From assembly GCA_964401355.1 (NCBI GenBank), contig CAYNYJ010000002.1:8569-72568 (forward strand): a stretch of 64,000 nt of DNA, in the 5' to 3' direction. Numbering within the stretch: position 1 is the stretch's first letter; each line of letters opens with the position of its first letter. The translations under genes and the position numbers were made by a program. The notes beneath the pieces are model-generated. The model was not told the DNA's origin. It was given only the letters and a program-made list of their open reading frames with translations, and did no database searches. Of the stretch, positions 1 through 8,761 are shown piece after piece. This stretch comes from SZUA-152 sp964401355. Its GTDB lineage: Bacteria; Pseudomonadota; Gammaproteobacteria; SZUA-152.

Positions 1-2
1 AC

Positions 3-431
3 CCGGTCGAAAAATGGGTCGCGGTGCTGGAAAGCATTGTGTTCCTGCTAAAGGTCAATTTGGAGGAGATGCAAAGCGAGTCGGTGGCCGTACAGTATGT
101 TGTCATCAGTGGCGGCCTGTCGCAACTGGATGGTCTGTGTCAACGCCTGTCCGATGTCAGTGGCTTGCCGGTGATACGTCCGCAACAATGCGAGGCGACG
201 GCCAAAGGCCTGGCATTTTTGTTGTTAAAAACCTTGTTAAAAACCTTGGCAAAATCTGCATTGCAGAACGTGGCGTCAGAAAAAGATTCGCCAGAAAAAA
301 TAGACCGGGAGTGGGACATGGGTGGTGCGGCCGATCATTTCGCGCCGGAAAAAAATACCGCGTTACGCGCACGTTACCGACAATGGCGTGTGGCGCTTGA
401 TGATGCGCTGCGTGAAAAGATACGTTCGTGA
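3..431 (+). CDS. FGGY-family carbohydrate kinase (glycerol kinase-like), 3' part only
   Basis: This is the C-terminal portion of a sugar or polyol kinase whose start lies before the window; the frame is open from base 3. The visible part has the FGGY C-terminal pattern: 'VVISGGLSQLDGLCQRL' followed by 'RPQQCEATAKGLAFLL', the stretch that helps close the ATP site in glycerol kinases. A short duplication, 'KTLLKTLAK', follows. The family phosphorylates glycerol or a related polyol in the cytoplasm. The stop overlaps the start of a glycerophosphodiester phosphodiesterase, and a glycerol-3-phosphate dehydrogenase follows, so glycerol is the likely substrate. That substrate is inferred from context because the sugar-binding half is not visible. 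Confidence 0.8.
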   Translation, partial: PVEKWVAVLESIVFLLKVNLEEMQSESVAVQYVVISGGLSQLDGLCQRLSDVSGLPVIRPQQCEATAKGLAFLLLKTLLKTLAKSALQNVASEKDSPEKIDREWDMGGAADHFAPEKNTALRARYRQWRVALDDALREKIRS

Positions 432-1207
432 AAGTGTCGTTGTCACGCCCATTGCTGATCGCACACCGCGGCTATAGCGCGTGTTATCCCGAAAATACCC
501 TGGTCGGTTTGGAAGCCGCTTTGCGTGCTGGTACGCAGTATGTTGAAGTCGATGTGCATTTTACCGCGGACAGTGTGCCGGTGGTGTTTCATGATACGAC
601 GTTGACCCGAGTGACGGGCAGTGAAGGGCGTATTCAGGAAATACGTTTTGCGGCACTGAGCCAGTTGCGTGCCAGTGAGCCAGAACGATTCGGTGAACGT
701 TTTTTTCAGGAGCCCGTGCCCAGTTTACAAGCCATGCTGGCGTTATTGGAACAATGGCCGGGTGTTACCGCCTTCATTGAAATCAAAACGGACAGCCTAA
801 ATTATTTTGGAGTGGATCATGTGGTGCAAGGCTTGATGAGGGCTTTGGCCGATTTTCAGAAGCAGTGCGTTTTGATTTCCTTTGATCATGGGGTGCTGGA
901 AAGCGCGCGCAAGGCAGGCATGCAACGTATCGGCTGGGTGTTACACGATTGGAATGCGGCTTCGTGTGCGCTTGCGCAAACCCTGTCACCTGATTTTCTA
1001 TTTTGTAACGTGGAGAAAATCGGCGCTGAAGACCGCTTGTGGCCGGGACCCTGGCAGTGGGCGTTGTATGACATCGTTGAACCCGATCTGGCTTTACGGT
1101 GGTTTGCGCGCGGCGCGGAATTGATTGAGACCTGGGACATCGGTGGCATGTTGCGAGATCCACGACTTGCGATCGAAAATGTTGATGACTCATTCCCCGG
1201 AGAATAG
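428..1207 (+). CDS. Glycerophosphodiester phosphodiesterase
   Basis: A cytoplasmic GDPD-family enzyme of 259 residues that would hydrolyse glycerophosphodiesters from phospholipid turnover to glycerol 3-phosphate and an alcohol. The family motifs are in order and place: 'AHRG' at residues 12-15, 'ENT' at 22-24, 'EVDVH' at 40-44 and 'HD' at 55-56, which supply the metal ligands and catalytic histidines. No signal peptide is visible, so it resembles UgpQ more than periplasmic GlpQ. The GTG start overlaps the stop of the upstream kinase (GTGA), implying translational coupling, and its 3' end overlaps the next gene by about 23 bases. Confidence 0.92.
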   Translation: MKVSLSRPLLIAHRGYSACYPENTLVGLEAALRAGTQYVEVDVHFTADSVPVVFHDTTLTRVTGSEGRIQEIRFAALSQLRASEPERFGERFFQEPVPSLQAMLALLEQWPGVTAFIEIKTDSLNYFGVDHVVQGLMRALADFQKQCVLISFDHGVLESARKAGMQRIGWVLHDWNAASCALAQTLSPDFLFCNVEKIGAEDRLWPGPWQWALYDIVEPDLALRWFARGAELIETWDIGGMLRDPRLAIENVDDSFPGE

Positions 1208-2462
1208 CCACACGGAGAATAAATTTTATGACGTGCTGGTGATCGGCGCGGGTATTCACGGTGCCGGTGTTGCTCAGGCCGCGGCGGCGGCGGGCTACTC
1301 CGTGTTAGTGCTGGAGCAGGGGGCGGTGGCTAGTGGTACCTCCAGTCGCTCCAGTAAATTGATTCACGGCGGTTTGCGTTATCTTGAACACGGTCAGTTT
1401 TCACTGGTACGCGAGTGTTTGCGCGAGCGAGCGTTGCTGCTAAAACTGGCGCCGGGACTGGTGCAACTACGGCCTTTCTTCATTCCTGTTTATACGGATT
1501 CATCCCGCAACCGCTGGCTGATTCGTGCCGGACTCACACTTTATGCACTGCTTGGTGGCGTAGGTCGTGATACCCGCTTCCGCAGCCTGCCACAGCGGGA
1601 ATGGCAGACTCTGGATGGTTTGAAAACGGACGGGTTACGCACGGTATTTCAATATTGGGATGCACAAACAGATGATCGCCAATTGACTCGTGCCGTGATG
1701 GCTTCCGCGCAAACATTGGGCGCGGAATTACAGCATCATACAGCATTTTGTTCTGCAGAACGCGTTGCCGACTCGCAGATCGGAGAGTGCTGGAAAATTC
1801 ATTATCGCCGAAAAAATGTGACGGTGGCAGAAGATACCGGGCATGAACATACCTGTACTGCCCGGGTGATGGTCAATGCCGCGGGCCCCTGGGTGAATAA
1901 GGTGCTGAAGAATTTTTCAGCAGCGTTTGTGCCTTTGCCTATCAATTTGGTGCAGGGCACACATTTGGTGTTAGAGGGTGAAGTTTCACGGGGCATTTAT
2001 TATCTGGAATCCCCGCAGGATCAGCGGCCAGTGTTTGTGATGCCATGGCAAGTGGATAATAACACGGGCACCGGAAATGCCATTTTACTGGGTACCACAG
2101 AAACACGTTTTCAGGGCGATCCGGCCACGGTGCGATCTCAGTCCGAGGAGCAAAATTATTTGTTGGAAACCTACAGGCATTATTTTTGTGAAGACGTTAA
2201 ACTGCTCAATACCTTTGCAGGGGTGAGAGTGTTGCCCGGTAGTGCCGAAGACACATCGTACGCGACACGCGCTCGAGAGACTGTCTTGCATCCCGACCAA
2301 GCGGACACACCCCACTTGATTACCGTGTACGGTGGCAAGTTAACCACCTATCGATCGACGTCACAAAAAGTATTAGAAATGTTGGCGAATAGTCTGCCAA
2401 AATGCAACCCCGTGGCAGATACTCGCAGCCTTCCATTGGTGAATAAATCAGAGATTCCCTAG
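1185..2462 (+). CDS. glpD: FAD-dependent glycerol-3-phosphate dehydrogenase
   Basis: Probably oxidises glycerol 3-phosphate to dihydroxyacetone phosphate and passes electrons to the quinone pool at the inner membrane. The N-terminus has the FAD-binding motif 'GAGIHGAG', and 'TSSRSSKLIHGGLRYLE' is the GlpD/GlpA family signature. The ATG at 1185 overlaps the previous gene; another ATG lies two codons upstream at 1179 and neither has a clear Shine-Dalgarno. With about 425 residues it is shorter than E. coli GlpD (about 500), the missing part being the C-terminal helical domain. It completes a kinase, diesterase and dehydrogenase set for glycerol and lipid headgroup use. Confidence 0.88.
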   Translation: MTHSPENSHTENKFYDVLVIGAGIHGAGVAQAAAAAGYSVLVLEQGAVASGTSSRSSKLIHGGLRYLEHGQFSLVRECLRERALLLKLAPGLVQLRPFFIPVYTDSSRNRWLIRAGLTLYALLGGVGRDTRFRSLPQREWQTLDGLKTDGLRTVFQYWDAQTDDRQLTRAVMASAQTLGAELQHHTAFCSAERVADSQIGECWKIHYRRKNVTVAEDTGHEHTCTARVMVNAAGPWVNKVLKNFSAAFVPLPINLVQGTHLVLEGEVSRGIYYLESPQDQRPVFVMPWQVDNNTGTGNAILLGTTETRFQGDPATVRSQSEEQNYLLETYRHYFCEDVKLLNTFAGVRVLPGSAEDTSYATRARETVLHPDQADTPHLITVYGGKLTTYRSTSQKVLEMLANSLPKCNPVADTRSLPLVNKSEIP

Positions 2463-2638
2463 AGAAATACTATTGTTTTTATTTCTCGGTCCGAGATAAT
2501 ATTCAAGGCTCTTTAAAATAGGAATTCTATTTATTGAGTGACGAGTTTCGTTGCATATGGCGAAGCTACGTATTGGCGAAAGAATTTTAGCGGGATTGTT
2601 TATGGACGATTCGTGGAAGTTTTAGCACGCGCACGAGG

Positions 2639-3763
2639 TTATACGGGGGCGGTTGAGTGAGTGTGAAATAAATGCCAAAATTCAGCATTCGGCCAACGTT
2701 GTTCCGCCTGGTAATAATGGTGGCGTATTTTCTGATAATACCGATAATCTGTTTTTATCGATTGCTCAGCACGGGGAAATCCGCTGTCGTCTCCCTGCAA
2801 CTGTGCTTGCACAGCATAAGCTGCCATCATGCCGTTGTTTAGCGATTTCATAATGCCTGCCGATGTTATCGGATCATAGGTTGATGCCGCGTCACCAATG
2901 GCTATCCAGTTTTTTCCGCTAATCTTATCGAGTTGAAAACAGGGCACATTAAAAATTTTAAAGGAGTCGGGTTGGTAGTGTATCTGTAATATTTGTTTTG
3001 TTATTAGTATGGTTTTTTGCAATTGCTCAAACCAGGTAGAGATATTCCGCAGTTGCCGCTGTTTGATGATGGGAGCGGTCGAAGTAAAACTTAGTAACAA
3101 ACGGTTTTCGGGTAAGCGGGCGGCATACCACCAACCTGTCTCACAAGCTTCTAAGTGAGTAAGTCGGGATACGGTTTGCTGTTTGTCATCGAGTTGAAAT
3201 AGGGCGCTGATGCAAATTAACGGATGGTCGTGTTGTTTTTGGCTGTGTTGGCTGCGGGCAAATAATGCGTGTGATCCACTGGCATCAATGACCGTATCTG
3301 CCGTTACCTTTAGCAACGTGCCATCCGCGTGTTCCAAACTGATGTGATAACCCTGTGCCGTCTGTTCCGCTTGTTTAAAATGGCATTGGGTTATCAAGTT
3401 GGCAGTACGTTGTTGAGTTTTATCGGCGAGTAAATGATTAAATTTTTGTCGATCGAGATGCCAGCCGTGGCCCAGTGGGCTGATGATACTATCGTTATAA
3501 CCGCGTTTGTTGCTTCCCCAGTACGATACGCTGCCATAACATGGGTCATGGTTTTGTTGCAAAAAGTCTTGATACAATTCCAGTTTCTGTAACAAGGGGC
3601 GGCAATTGGGTGGCAGGCTTTCACCTATTTGAAATTTTTTGTAATTGCCAGCCTCAACCACTAATACATCGGTGATGCCCAATTGCGATAATTTTATCGC
3701 GCAGCTACAGCCAGCAGGGCCGCCACCAATGATCACGCAAGCGTAGTGTTTTTCAGTGGTCAA
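2639..3763 (-). CDS. lodB: LodB-like FAD-dependent oxidoreductase (quinone cofactor maturation)
   Basis: A 374-residue flavoprotein of the group that includes tryptophan halogenases and LodB. It has an N-terminal 'IIGGGPAG' dinucleotide motif (residues 11-18), 'GESLPP' further in, and a C-terminal 'GDAASTYDPITSAGI' FAD-contact segment. In Marinomonas the LodB partner is required to make the cysteine tryptophylquinone cofactor of LodA. The gene lies 64 bases downstream of a LodA homologue on the same strand, so this role is inferred from family and neighbour. It could instead act on another protein or small substrate, but the pairing with LodA is characteristic. Confidence 0.85.
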   Translation of the reverse strand: MTTEKHYACVIIGGGPAGCSCAIKLSQLGITDVLVVEAGNYKKFQIGESLPPNCRPLLQKLELYQDFLQQNHDPCYGSVSYWGSNKRGYNDSIISPLGHGWHLDRQKFNHLLADKTQQRTANLITQCHFKQAEQTAQGYHISLEHADGTLLKVTADTVIDASGSHALFARSQHSQKQHDHPLICISALFQLDDKQQTVSRLTHLEACETGWWYAARLPENRLLLSFTSTAPIIKQRQLRNISTWFEQLQKTILITKQILQIHYQPDSFKIFNVPCFQLDKISGKNWIAIGDAASTYDPITSAGIMKSLNNGMMAAYAVQAQLQGDDSGFPRAEQSIKTDYRYYQKIRHHYYQAEQRWPNAEFWHLFHTHSTAPV

Positions 3764-3827
3764 AAATGATGCCGTAATTGATGAATGAATCCGGGTGGAT
3801 ATTGTCGCCTGGAAAACCTGCGGATGA

Positions 3828-5927
3828 TCAATTTTTTGGTGGATAGGTTTTATCAGTTACCTGATTGGGCCAGGCTTCAACCAGATTGCTTTTATCCTTG
3901 AGAAAATTACTGGCGACTTCCAAATAGTAATTCGGGTTGTATTCATTTTTATAGCCCTTAATTGCCGGCCCCTGAATCACGGTGCCGATGTTTTGCCAGT
4001 TATCCAATATATCGCGGCGTTGTTGATAGCGGCCGACGTTCATGGCGGGTAGGTTAAAGTTGTCACCTTGCTGTTGAATGGCTGCGGTGCCTTCGCCGCG
4101 TACAGAATAACGTTGTATGGGTAACTCGCCATTGTTCGCTACAAGATCGTCAAATGTGTAAACCGCCACCGGGCGCTGAGCGGGCCAGGACCAAAATAAA
4201 GAGGTGTTTACATTGCCACTAAATACATTGTCTTCCGTCACGGCACCGCCGGGGTTGGGTGCTGGAGTATGAGTGGCACAGGAGTTGTAATCGGTGTGCC
4301 AGGGGATTGACATAAATTTGCACAGGTCGCCTGGTTCAACCGCATCGCTGCGTAATGGCGTATAACCTACGCCAAGAAAAGGGTTGGCGGTGGTGGCCTG
4401 ACTGTAATCCATTGTTGCCTTGTTGATACGAAATGGGCCCACCGCCGGATTCGTCCAGTCCTGGTTGTACAGGTTGATATCCCGCACAATAAAGGTGAGG
4501 TCGATACCGGGACTAAAGCGTCCACCCAGGCAATTAAATAACACGGTTTTATCCAATGCCTCACCTGGCCCCAAGGGTAGAGATGAGGCTGCTTCACACA
4601 GACCGGCGCTCCATTGTTCCATAAAAAAATATTGGCTGTGGCTAAGGCTTAGAAAACTCTTGGCGGCATCACCCAATGACAGTGGCATTAATTTGCTGCC
4701 GACGGGGGCCGGTGAATTATCATTATTATTGGGGTTGCGAAGGAACGACAGAATATCAATATTCGGCTTCTGTTCAGTTAACTGATCAAAATTTAAATGG
4801 CTCTTGATGGCTTTTTCCGGCAGATTGGTATTCCACATCTGTAAGGACGCGGCACGCAAGGCGGGAAAAACATCATCATTAAAATAGGGTTTAAAACTTT
4901 TCTGATAAGCCTTGTTTTGATAGATCGCCGGGTTCAGGTTTAATTGTTCCAGCCAGGTGGTATACACATCATCCCATAGGCTCACGACATTTAAGGTTTG
5001 TGGTGCATAAGCCGGATCTGTGGCAACGACCCAGGCACTGTTTTTCAGTGTTCTGAAACTGCCGTCAGAAAATTTCAAGGTCGCCGTCACCGGCCCATCG
5101 GCGGTGTCATCCAACCAGTTATTATTATCCACATCGGCGTCAAGTTTGGCATTGGGGTCGGCATTCCCTTCGTTATCAAAACCACAGGCCTTACCAAATC
5201 CTCCTAATACCAGCAGTCGGCCAGTGTCTTCGATACGGAGGGAGCCCAGTGTGGTGATAGCTTCGCTGCCATTGGTGTTGCTCGTGGCATCTCCATCACT
5301 GCTAGGAAAACTGATGGGATAATCGGCTGCCACTACTTTTTGTTGATCGGCGTCCCAATATGTTGCGGCGCTGGTTTTATCGAAATCAACCTGTTGAATG
5401 TCGTTGTGTATTGCGCGCGGTCCTGCATCGATGACCAGTTTTTTCAGCCGCTCTTTATCAGCAGGATCGGCTGAAGGAGGGAAATTGGGATTGCGTATCG
5501 GCGGAAAACCACCATTTTTGTATTGCTGGATGCCGGTGTTAGCGGCTTCATCTATTTCCCAGCAGTTGGCTTTTTTATTGGCCAGATGCACAGTCCAGAT
5601 GATATCAACGACCTTTTTTCCATCTACCATGGAGTTAATGGTCACCTCGGTCCCCGCGTTACAAGGGTAGGTTGTTGCGTTGCTATTGTCGTACTGGTAG
5701 ATACGAAATCGTGCGGCCTGCCGCTTCAGGCGGCCGTCACTATCACGTAGATCATCACTGGTGATGGTGGTGGTTTCGGTTCCGGGTTTTATCGGTAAAC
5801 CACCGGTCAGTGTTGTATCGGTTTGTGGCATGCCAGCGCGAGTTTCCGGTGCCAAGTAATACTCTTTACTGTTACCGACACGGGCCATGCCGATTGCGGG
5901 ATGGATGCGTAAGCTTGTGGTGCTCAT
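3828..5927 (-). CDS. lodA: LodA/GoxA-family CTQ-dependent amino-acid oxidase
   Basis: A 699-residue protein of the LodA/GoxA quinoprotein family, whose studied members oxidise the epsilon amino group of lysine, or glycine, releasing ammonia and hydrogen peroxide. The N-terminus 'SLRIHPAIGMARVGNS' is characteristic. The C-terminal third has 'IPWHTDYNSC' (Cys about 550) and 'SLFWSWPAQRP' (Trp about 579 or 581), the probable residues crosslinked into cysteine tryptophylquinone. The Cys-Trp spacing is shorter than the 65 residues of Marinomonas LodA, so this is a different subgroup and the substrate is unknown. No Sec signal is visible. A LodB gene follows and a haem lipoprotein gene precedes. 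Confidence 0.9.
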   Translation of the reverse strand: MSTTSLRIHPAIGMARVGNSKEYYLAPETRAGMPQTDTTLTGGLPIKPGTETTTITSDDLRDSDGRLKRQAARFRIYQYDNSNATTYPCNAGTEVTINSMVDGKKVVDIIWTVHLANKKANCWEIDEAANTGIQQYKNGGFPPIRNPNFPPSADPADKERLKKLVIDAGPRAIHNDIQQVDFDKTSAATYWDADQQKVVAADYPISFPSSDGDATSNTNGSEAITTLGSLRIEDTGRLLVLGGFGKACGFDNEGNADPNAKLDADVDNNNWLDDTADGPVTATLKFSDGSFRTLKNSAWVVATDPAYAPQTLNVVSLWDDVYTTWLEQLNLNPAIYQNKAYQKSFKPYFNDDVFPALRAASLQMWNTNLPEKAIKSHLNFDQLTEQKPNIDILSFLRNPNNNDNSPAPVGSKLMPLSLGDAAKSFLSLSHSQYFFMEQWSAGLCEAASSLPLGPGEALDKTVLFNCLGGRFSPGIDLTFIVRDINLYNQDWTNPAVGPFRINKATMDYSQATTANPFLGVGYTPLRSDAVEPGDLCKFMSIPWHTDYNSCATHTPAPNPGGAVTEDNVFSGNVNTSLFWSWPAQRPVAVYTFDDLVANNGELPIQRYSVRGEGTAAIQQQGDNFNLPAMNVGRYQQRRDILDNWQNIGTVIQGPAIKGYKNEYNPNYYLEVASNFLKDKSNLVEAWPNQVTDKTYPPKN

Positions 5928-5981
5928 AATAAGTCCTTTTTTATGGGCTGCTCCGTTAATTATGCGATGCTTTGTGAAGCG

Positions 5982-7274
5982 TTAACGTTCAACCGATACC
6001 ACGTTTAAATAATTTTGCAACAGGATATGGCTGGTGCTGATATTTTTACCCGGTAGCATATTGATGCCATCGTTGGTTTCAGTTATTGCCATGCTGTTGT
6101 GACAGTCAAAACAATTGTTTTCAGAGGCCACTTGCTGGGTAAAGGTTTCAATCACGGAATTCGACAGTTTGGTTGAACCGGTCAACAAACTTGAATCAGC
6201 TTGTGGATTCCAATTCGGTTTTAGCGCATCAATTTTGTTAAACCAAATTGCCCCCACCTCCATATAATTGTGCCATACAGAATTCGCCGGTAACTGGCCT
6301 TGTACGCTCATATTAAGGCTGTCAATATTGTTCTGGTTGACGCTGGAACCACCCCCTAGACGGTATTGACGACAAACATGGGTCACAGGTTTTAGTTGCT
6401 GGCTATTTTCATTAATGCTGATGATATTGGCATTGTTGGCATTACAGTCCGAGGCAGGACTGTTTGCACCGTAGAAGGTGTAATTTCGTTCCGCGACTTC
6501 ATCACTGATGCCCAGCCCGCTAATCATATTTGGTGCATTATCCACGTGCTCAAAGGTGGCCCAGATCGCTTCAGGGTGTCCTGCCACCACTTCGGCAATA
6601 TGAAAACCGACGAGTGCAACTTTGGCCGTAAAGGTTTTCGCGTCATCGGTAATGCCAACGCTGTTCCCGACTTTGGAAAGAAGTTTTAGCTCAGCGTTGG
6701 TGGTGTAATAACGGCTGGTATCTTCGTCTTCTTTTACAATCATCCACGCCGCTTTCAACGACATGGCGCCAACTGTGAAATTCATATTGGCTGGAATTGT
6801 TTGCATACCCTGTGCTGTGTAGAGTTTTTCGGTGATGACAAAGTTACGGTATTGGTCATTGATCATCATGCTGGTGTAGACCGCCCGGCCATTTTTATCG
6901 ACCAGCAAACCATGAGAACCGGCCTGGTTGACGCCGCCTAAAATGTGTTTCTTCGGATTCTTGACTGCGGGGTTAATCGCGGCATCTGAGTAAAGACTCT
7001 CAAATCGTGCTTTACCATTGTTATCCAGCGTTGTTAGCCACAGAAATTTCTGCCATGAAAACTGATGAAATACACAATTTGATGTGCTTTGAAAATTTTC
7101 CGCATCGGGTTTTTTAATGTCGTGTGAAAACCAGGTGGCGGGTGCCAAACAGGGTGTGTCATTACTGTCTTTTTGCTGGCTCAGCGTGACATCGCTACAG
7201 GCTATGGTGAAAGAAGCTAGTGCGCTTACCGCTATTAGCGGTACACCGGTTAGCCGCTGTGTCGGTTGTTTCAT
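5982..7274 (-). CDS. Putative monohaem c-type lipoprotein linked to the LodA system
   Basis: A predicted exported protein of about 430 residues beginning at the ATG at 7274, chosen because a GGGAGG ribosome site lies just upstream and the sequence then starts with a hydrophobic segment ending in 'FTIAC', a weak lipobox. A single haem-binding motif 'CFDCHN' lies near the C-terminus; the middle resembles no family I can name with confidence. The ORF extends 26 codons further upstream, but that would bury the signal peptide. It sits 54 bases upstream of lodA on the same strand and may share its transcript. A role as electron acceptor or partner of the oxidase is inference. Confidence 0.65.
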   Translation of the reverse strand: MKQPTQRLTGVPLIAVSALASFTIACSDVTLSQQKDSNDTPCLAPATWFSHDIKKPDAENFQSTSNCVFHQFSWQKFLWLTTLDNNGKARFESLYSDAAINPAVKNPKKHILGGVNQAGSHGLLVDKNGRAVYTSMMINDQYRNFVITEKLYTAQGMQTIPANMNFTVGAMSLKAAWMIVKEDEDTSRYYTTNAELKLLSKVGNSVGITDDAKTFTAKVALVGFHIAEVVAGHPEAIWATFEHVDNAPNMISGLGISDEVAERNYTFYGANSPASDCNANNANIISINENSQQLKPVTHVCRQYRLGGGSSVNQNNIDSLNMSVQGQLPANSVWHNYMEVGAIWFNKIDALKPNWNPQADSSLLTGSTKLSNSVIETFTQQVASENNCFDCHNSMAITETNDGINMLPGKNISTSHILLQNYLNVVSVER

Positions 7275-7606
7275 GGTTCCCTCCCGTGTGCGTATTGCTG
7301 CAAACGATGATTTTTTTTGCAGAATAGCTGCACTTTTCCTTAAGTGCAGCATCTTTTACATCAAGTGATCACAGTGGTCAATGCTGCCTTGGCTTTTTTG
7401 TATATTTTTCCAGTAGGTGCGTTATTTTCGAAACTACTGTCATTATAAATGATAGCGATAGTTTCAAATTGACAGCCGGTTTGGTGGTAGCGAATGTCAA
7501 TATCTTCGCCAGGTTTCTGGGTTTTTCACGTTGCTGTTGCGGAACCTTGGAGGTCGGTTTTCGTATTGTGGCATACGTGCTGAAGGGACGTTTTTGAAGC
7601 GTTGTT
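7275..7606. other. Intergenic stretch upstream of the LodA gene group
   Basis: About 330 bases between the haem lipoprotein start and the palindromic element. It should hold the promoter for the minus-strand LodA operon. I see no convincing coding frame, repeat or hairpin and no strong -35/-10 pair I would defend. Confidence 0.4.
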
Positions 7607-7845
7607 TTTAGGGAGCCTCCGATCTATTCATGAACTCGTATCTTGCGTCTAAAATATCCAGCTTCATCGTTGCGCTTACTTTTATTGAGAATCTTCGCAA
7701 TAGCTAGCTATTACGTGCGATTCGCGCTTCGCCTAAAAGCGCCTACTGTTGGCGAATCTGAACATTTTAGATCGCAATTAGTGTCAGTCCTACTGACATT
7801 TATGCAACGCTCTACTTCGTCCAGAATAAATCAGAGGTTCCTTAG
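7607..7845. repeat. MITE-like palindromic element, copy 1
   Basis: About 239 bases bounded by imperfect inverted ends (7607-7629 and 7824-7845; core 'GAGCCTC'/'GAGGTTCC') with a palindromic centre 'aatagctagctatt' at 7699-7712. The ends and centre match the shorter element at 39774-39936, and the left half here resembles the reverse complement of the right half there, so they belong to one family in opposite orientation. It carries no plausible gene. Its right end abuts the stop codon of the lipoprotein gene at 7846. Confidence 0.7.
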
Positions 7846-8571
7846 TTATTGAGATGCCTGCTTTTTAATAGCGATCACGCGGGGGTCATCGTGTTGCAGG
7901 CGTACGGTCTTTGAGGCCCCACTATTCCCTGTTAGATAAGGTGCGGCGGCAGCAGCCATTATCGGGATGACGCTGCGTAGGTCGTTGCTGGCACTGGTGC
8001 TGTTCATCAGGGTTTTCCAGAGAATGGTGGGTTGCTCTTTTTCAGTACCATGGTGGTCGATTTTATAAGCTTCGAGCGCCGCGGAGCTGGTGTATAAAGT
8101 ATAACTGCGGCTTTCTATTGCGGTGCCGAGGTACTGGGTTCGCAGGGGTACATATAAGGTGCCGCGTGTAGTCGTGGTGACGCCAGAAGAATCTGTTTGG
8201 GTTTCGGTGAAGGTGATGGTGTTGCCGCCGAAGGTTTCATAAATGGGATGGGCGAAGGTATGAATACCTGAACGGCCATCGGAGACGGTATAACGGAAGA
8301 AAATCTCAATGTCTGCAAGTTCCCGTGAGGCGACGCGCTGGTATCCCTTTTGTGCTAGCAACGGGATGAAATAGGCGCTGAATTCACGGAAAAACAGGTC
8401 ATTTTCCTGGCCTTCGGCGTTGCCATTGAGTAGCACATAACGAGAAGAAGCGGTGGTGATTTCCGTATCGGCGATGGCGCTGACCTGCACGATCAGGCGC
8501 GAGGCACAGCCAAATAAACTGAACATTAATCCGATGAGAGTCAGCGTGAGCAGTAAAGGTCGGGTGTTCAT
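7846..8571 (-). CDS. Putative outer-membrane lipoprotein
   Basis: About 241 residues starting at the ATG at 8571, which places a short basic N-terminus and a hydrophobic stretch immediately before the lipobox 'LFGC'. The mature part has a pattern of alternating strands and a 'DIEIFFRYTVSDG' segment resembling small DUF4136-type lipoproteins, though I cannot assign it firmly. A frame extension of 18 codons upstream is open but would spoil the signal peptide. The gene stands alone between a MITE-like element and the divergent RND pump genes. Function unknown; envelope location is the only supported statement. Confidence 0.7.
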   Translation of the reverse strand: MNTRPLLLTLTLIGLMFSLFGCASRLIVQVSAIADTEITTASSRYVLLNGNAEGQENDLFFREFSAYFIPLLAQKGYQRVASRELADIEIFFRYTVSDGRSGIHTFAHPIYETFGGNTITFTETQTDSSGVTTTTRGTLYVPLRTQYLGTAIESRSYTLYTSSAALEAYKIDHHGTEKEQPTILWKTLMNSTSASNDLRSVIPIMAAAAAPYLTGNSGASKTVRLQHDDPRVIAIKKQASQ

Positions 8572-8761
8572 GGCAATACGCCTTGCGTTCAAATGGATGT
8601 CTTTAGTATAAGCTGTGAGCCGCAATAGCCCAATTTCTATGTTGTATTCTAAATATTAGAATTTGCTTATATTTGGAATGCTGCTATGCTTTCGATTCCC
8701 GTTTTTTGGCTCACGTCGCCAGCGACGGGTGTATCCGTATCCATTGACCAGGAACAGCTTT

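Noticed and set aside
2462..2638. Possible terminator after glpD (GAGAAATA/TATTTCTC)
   Set aside because: Only an 8-base A/T-rich stem with no T-run following; too weak to call.
7643..7852. Plus-strand open frame of 69 codons
   Set aside because: Lies inside the palindromic MITE-like element and has no ribosome site.
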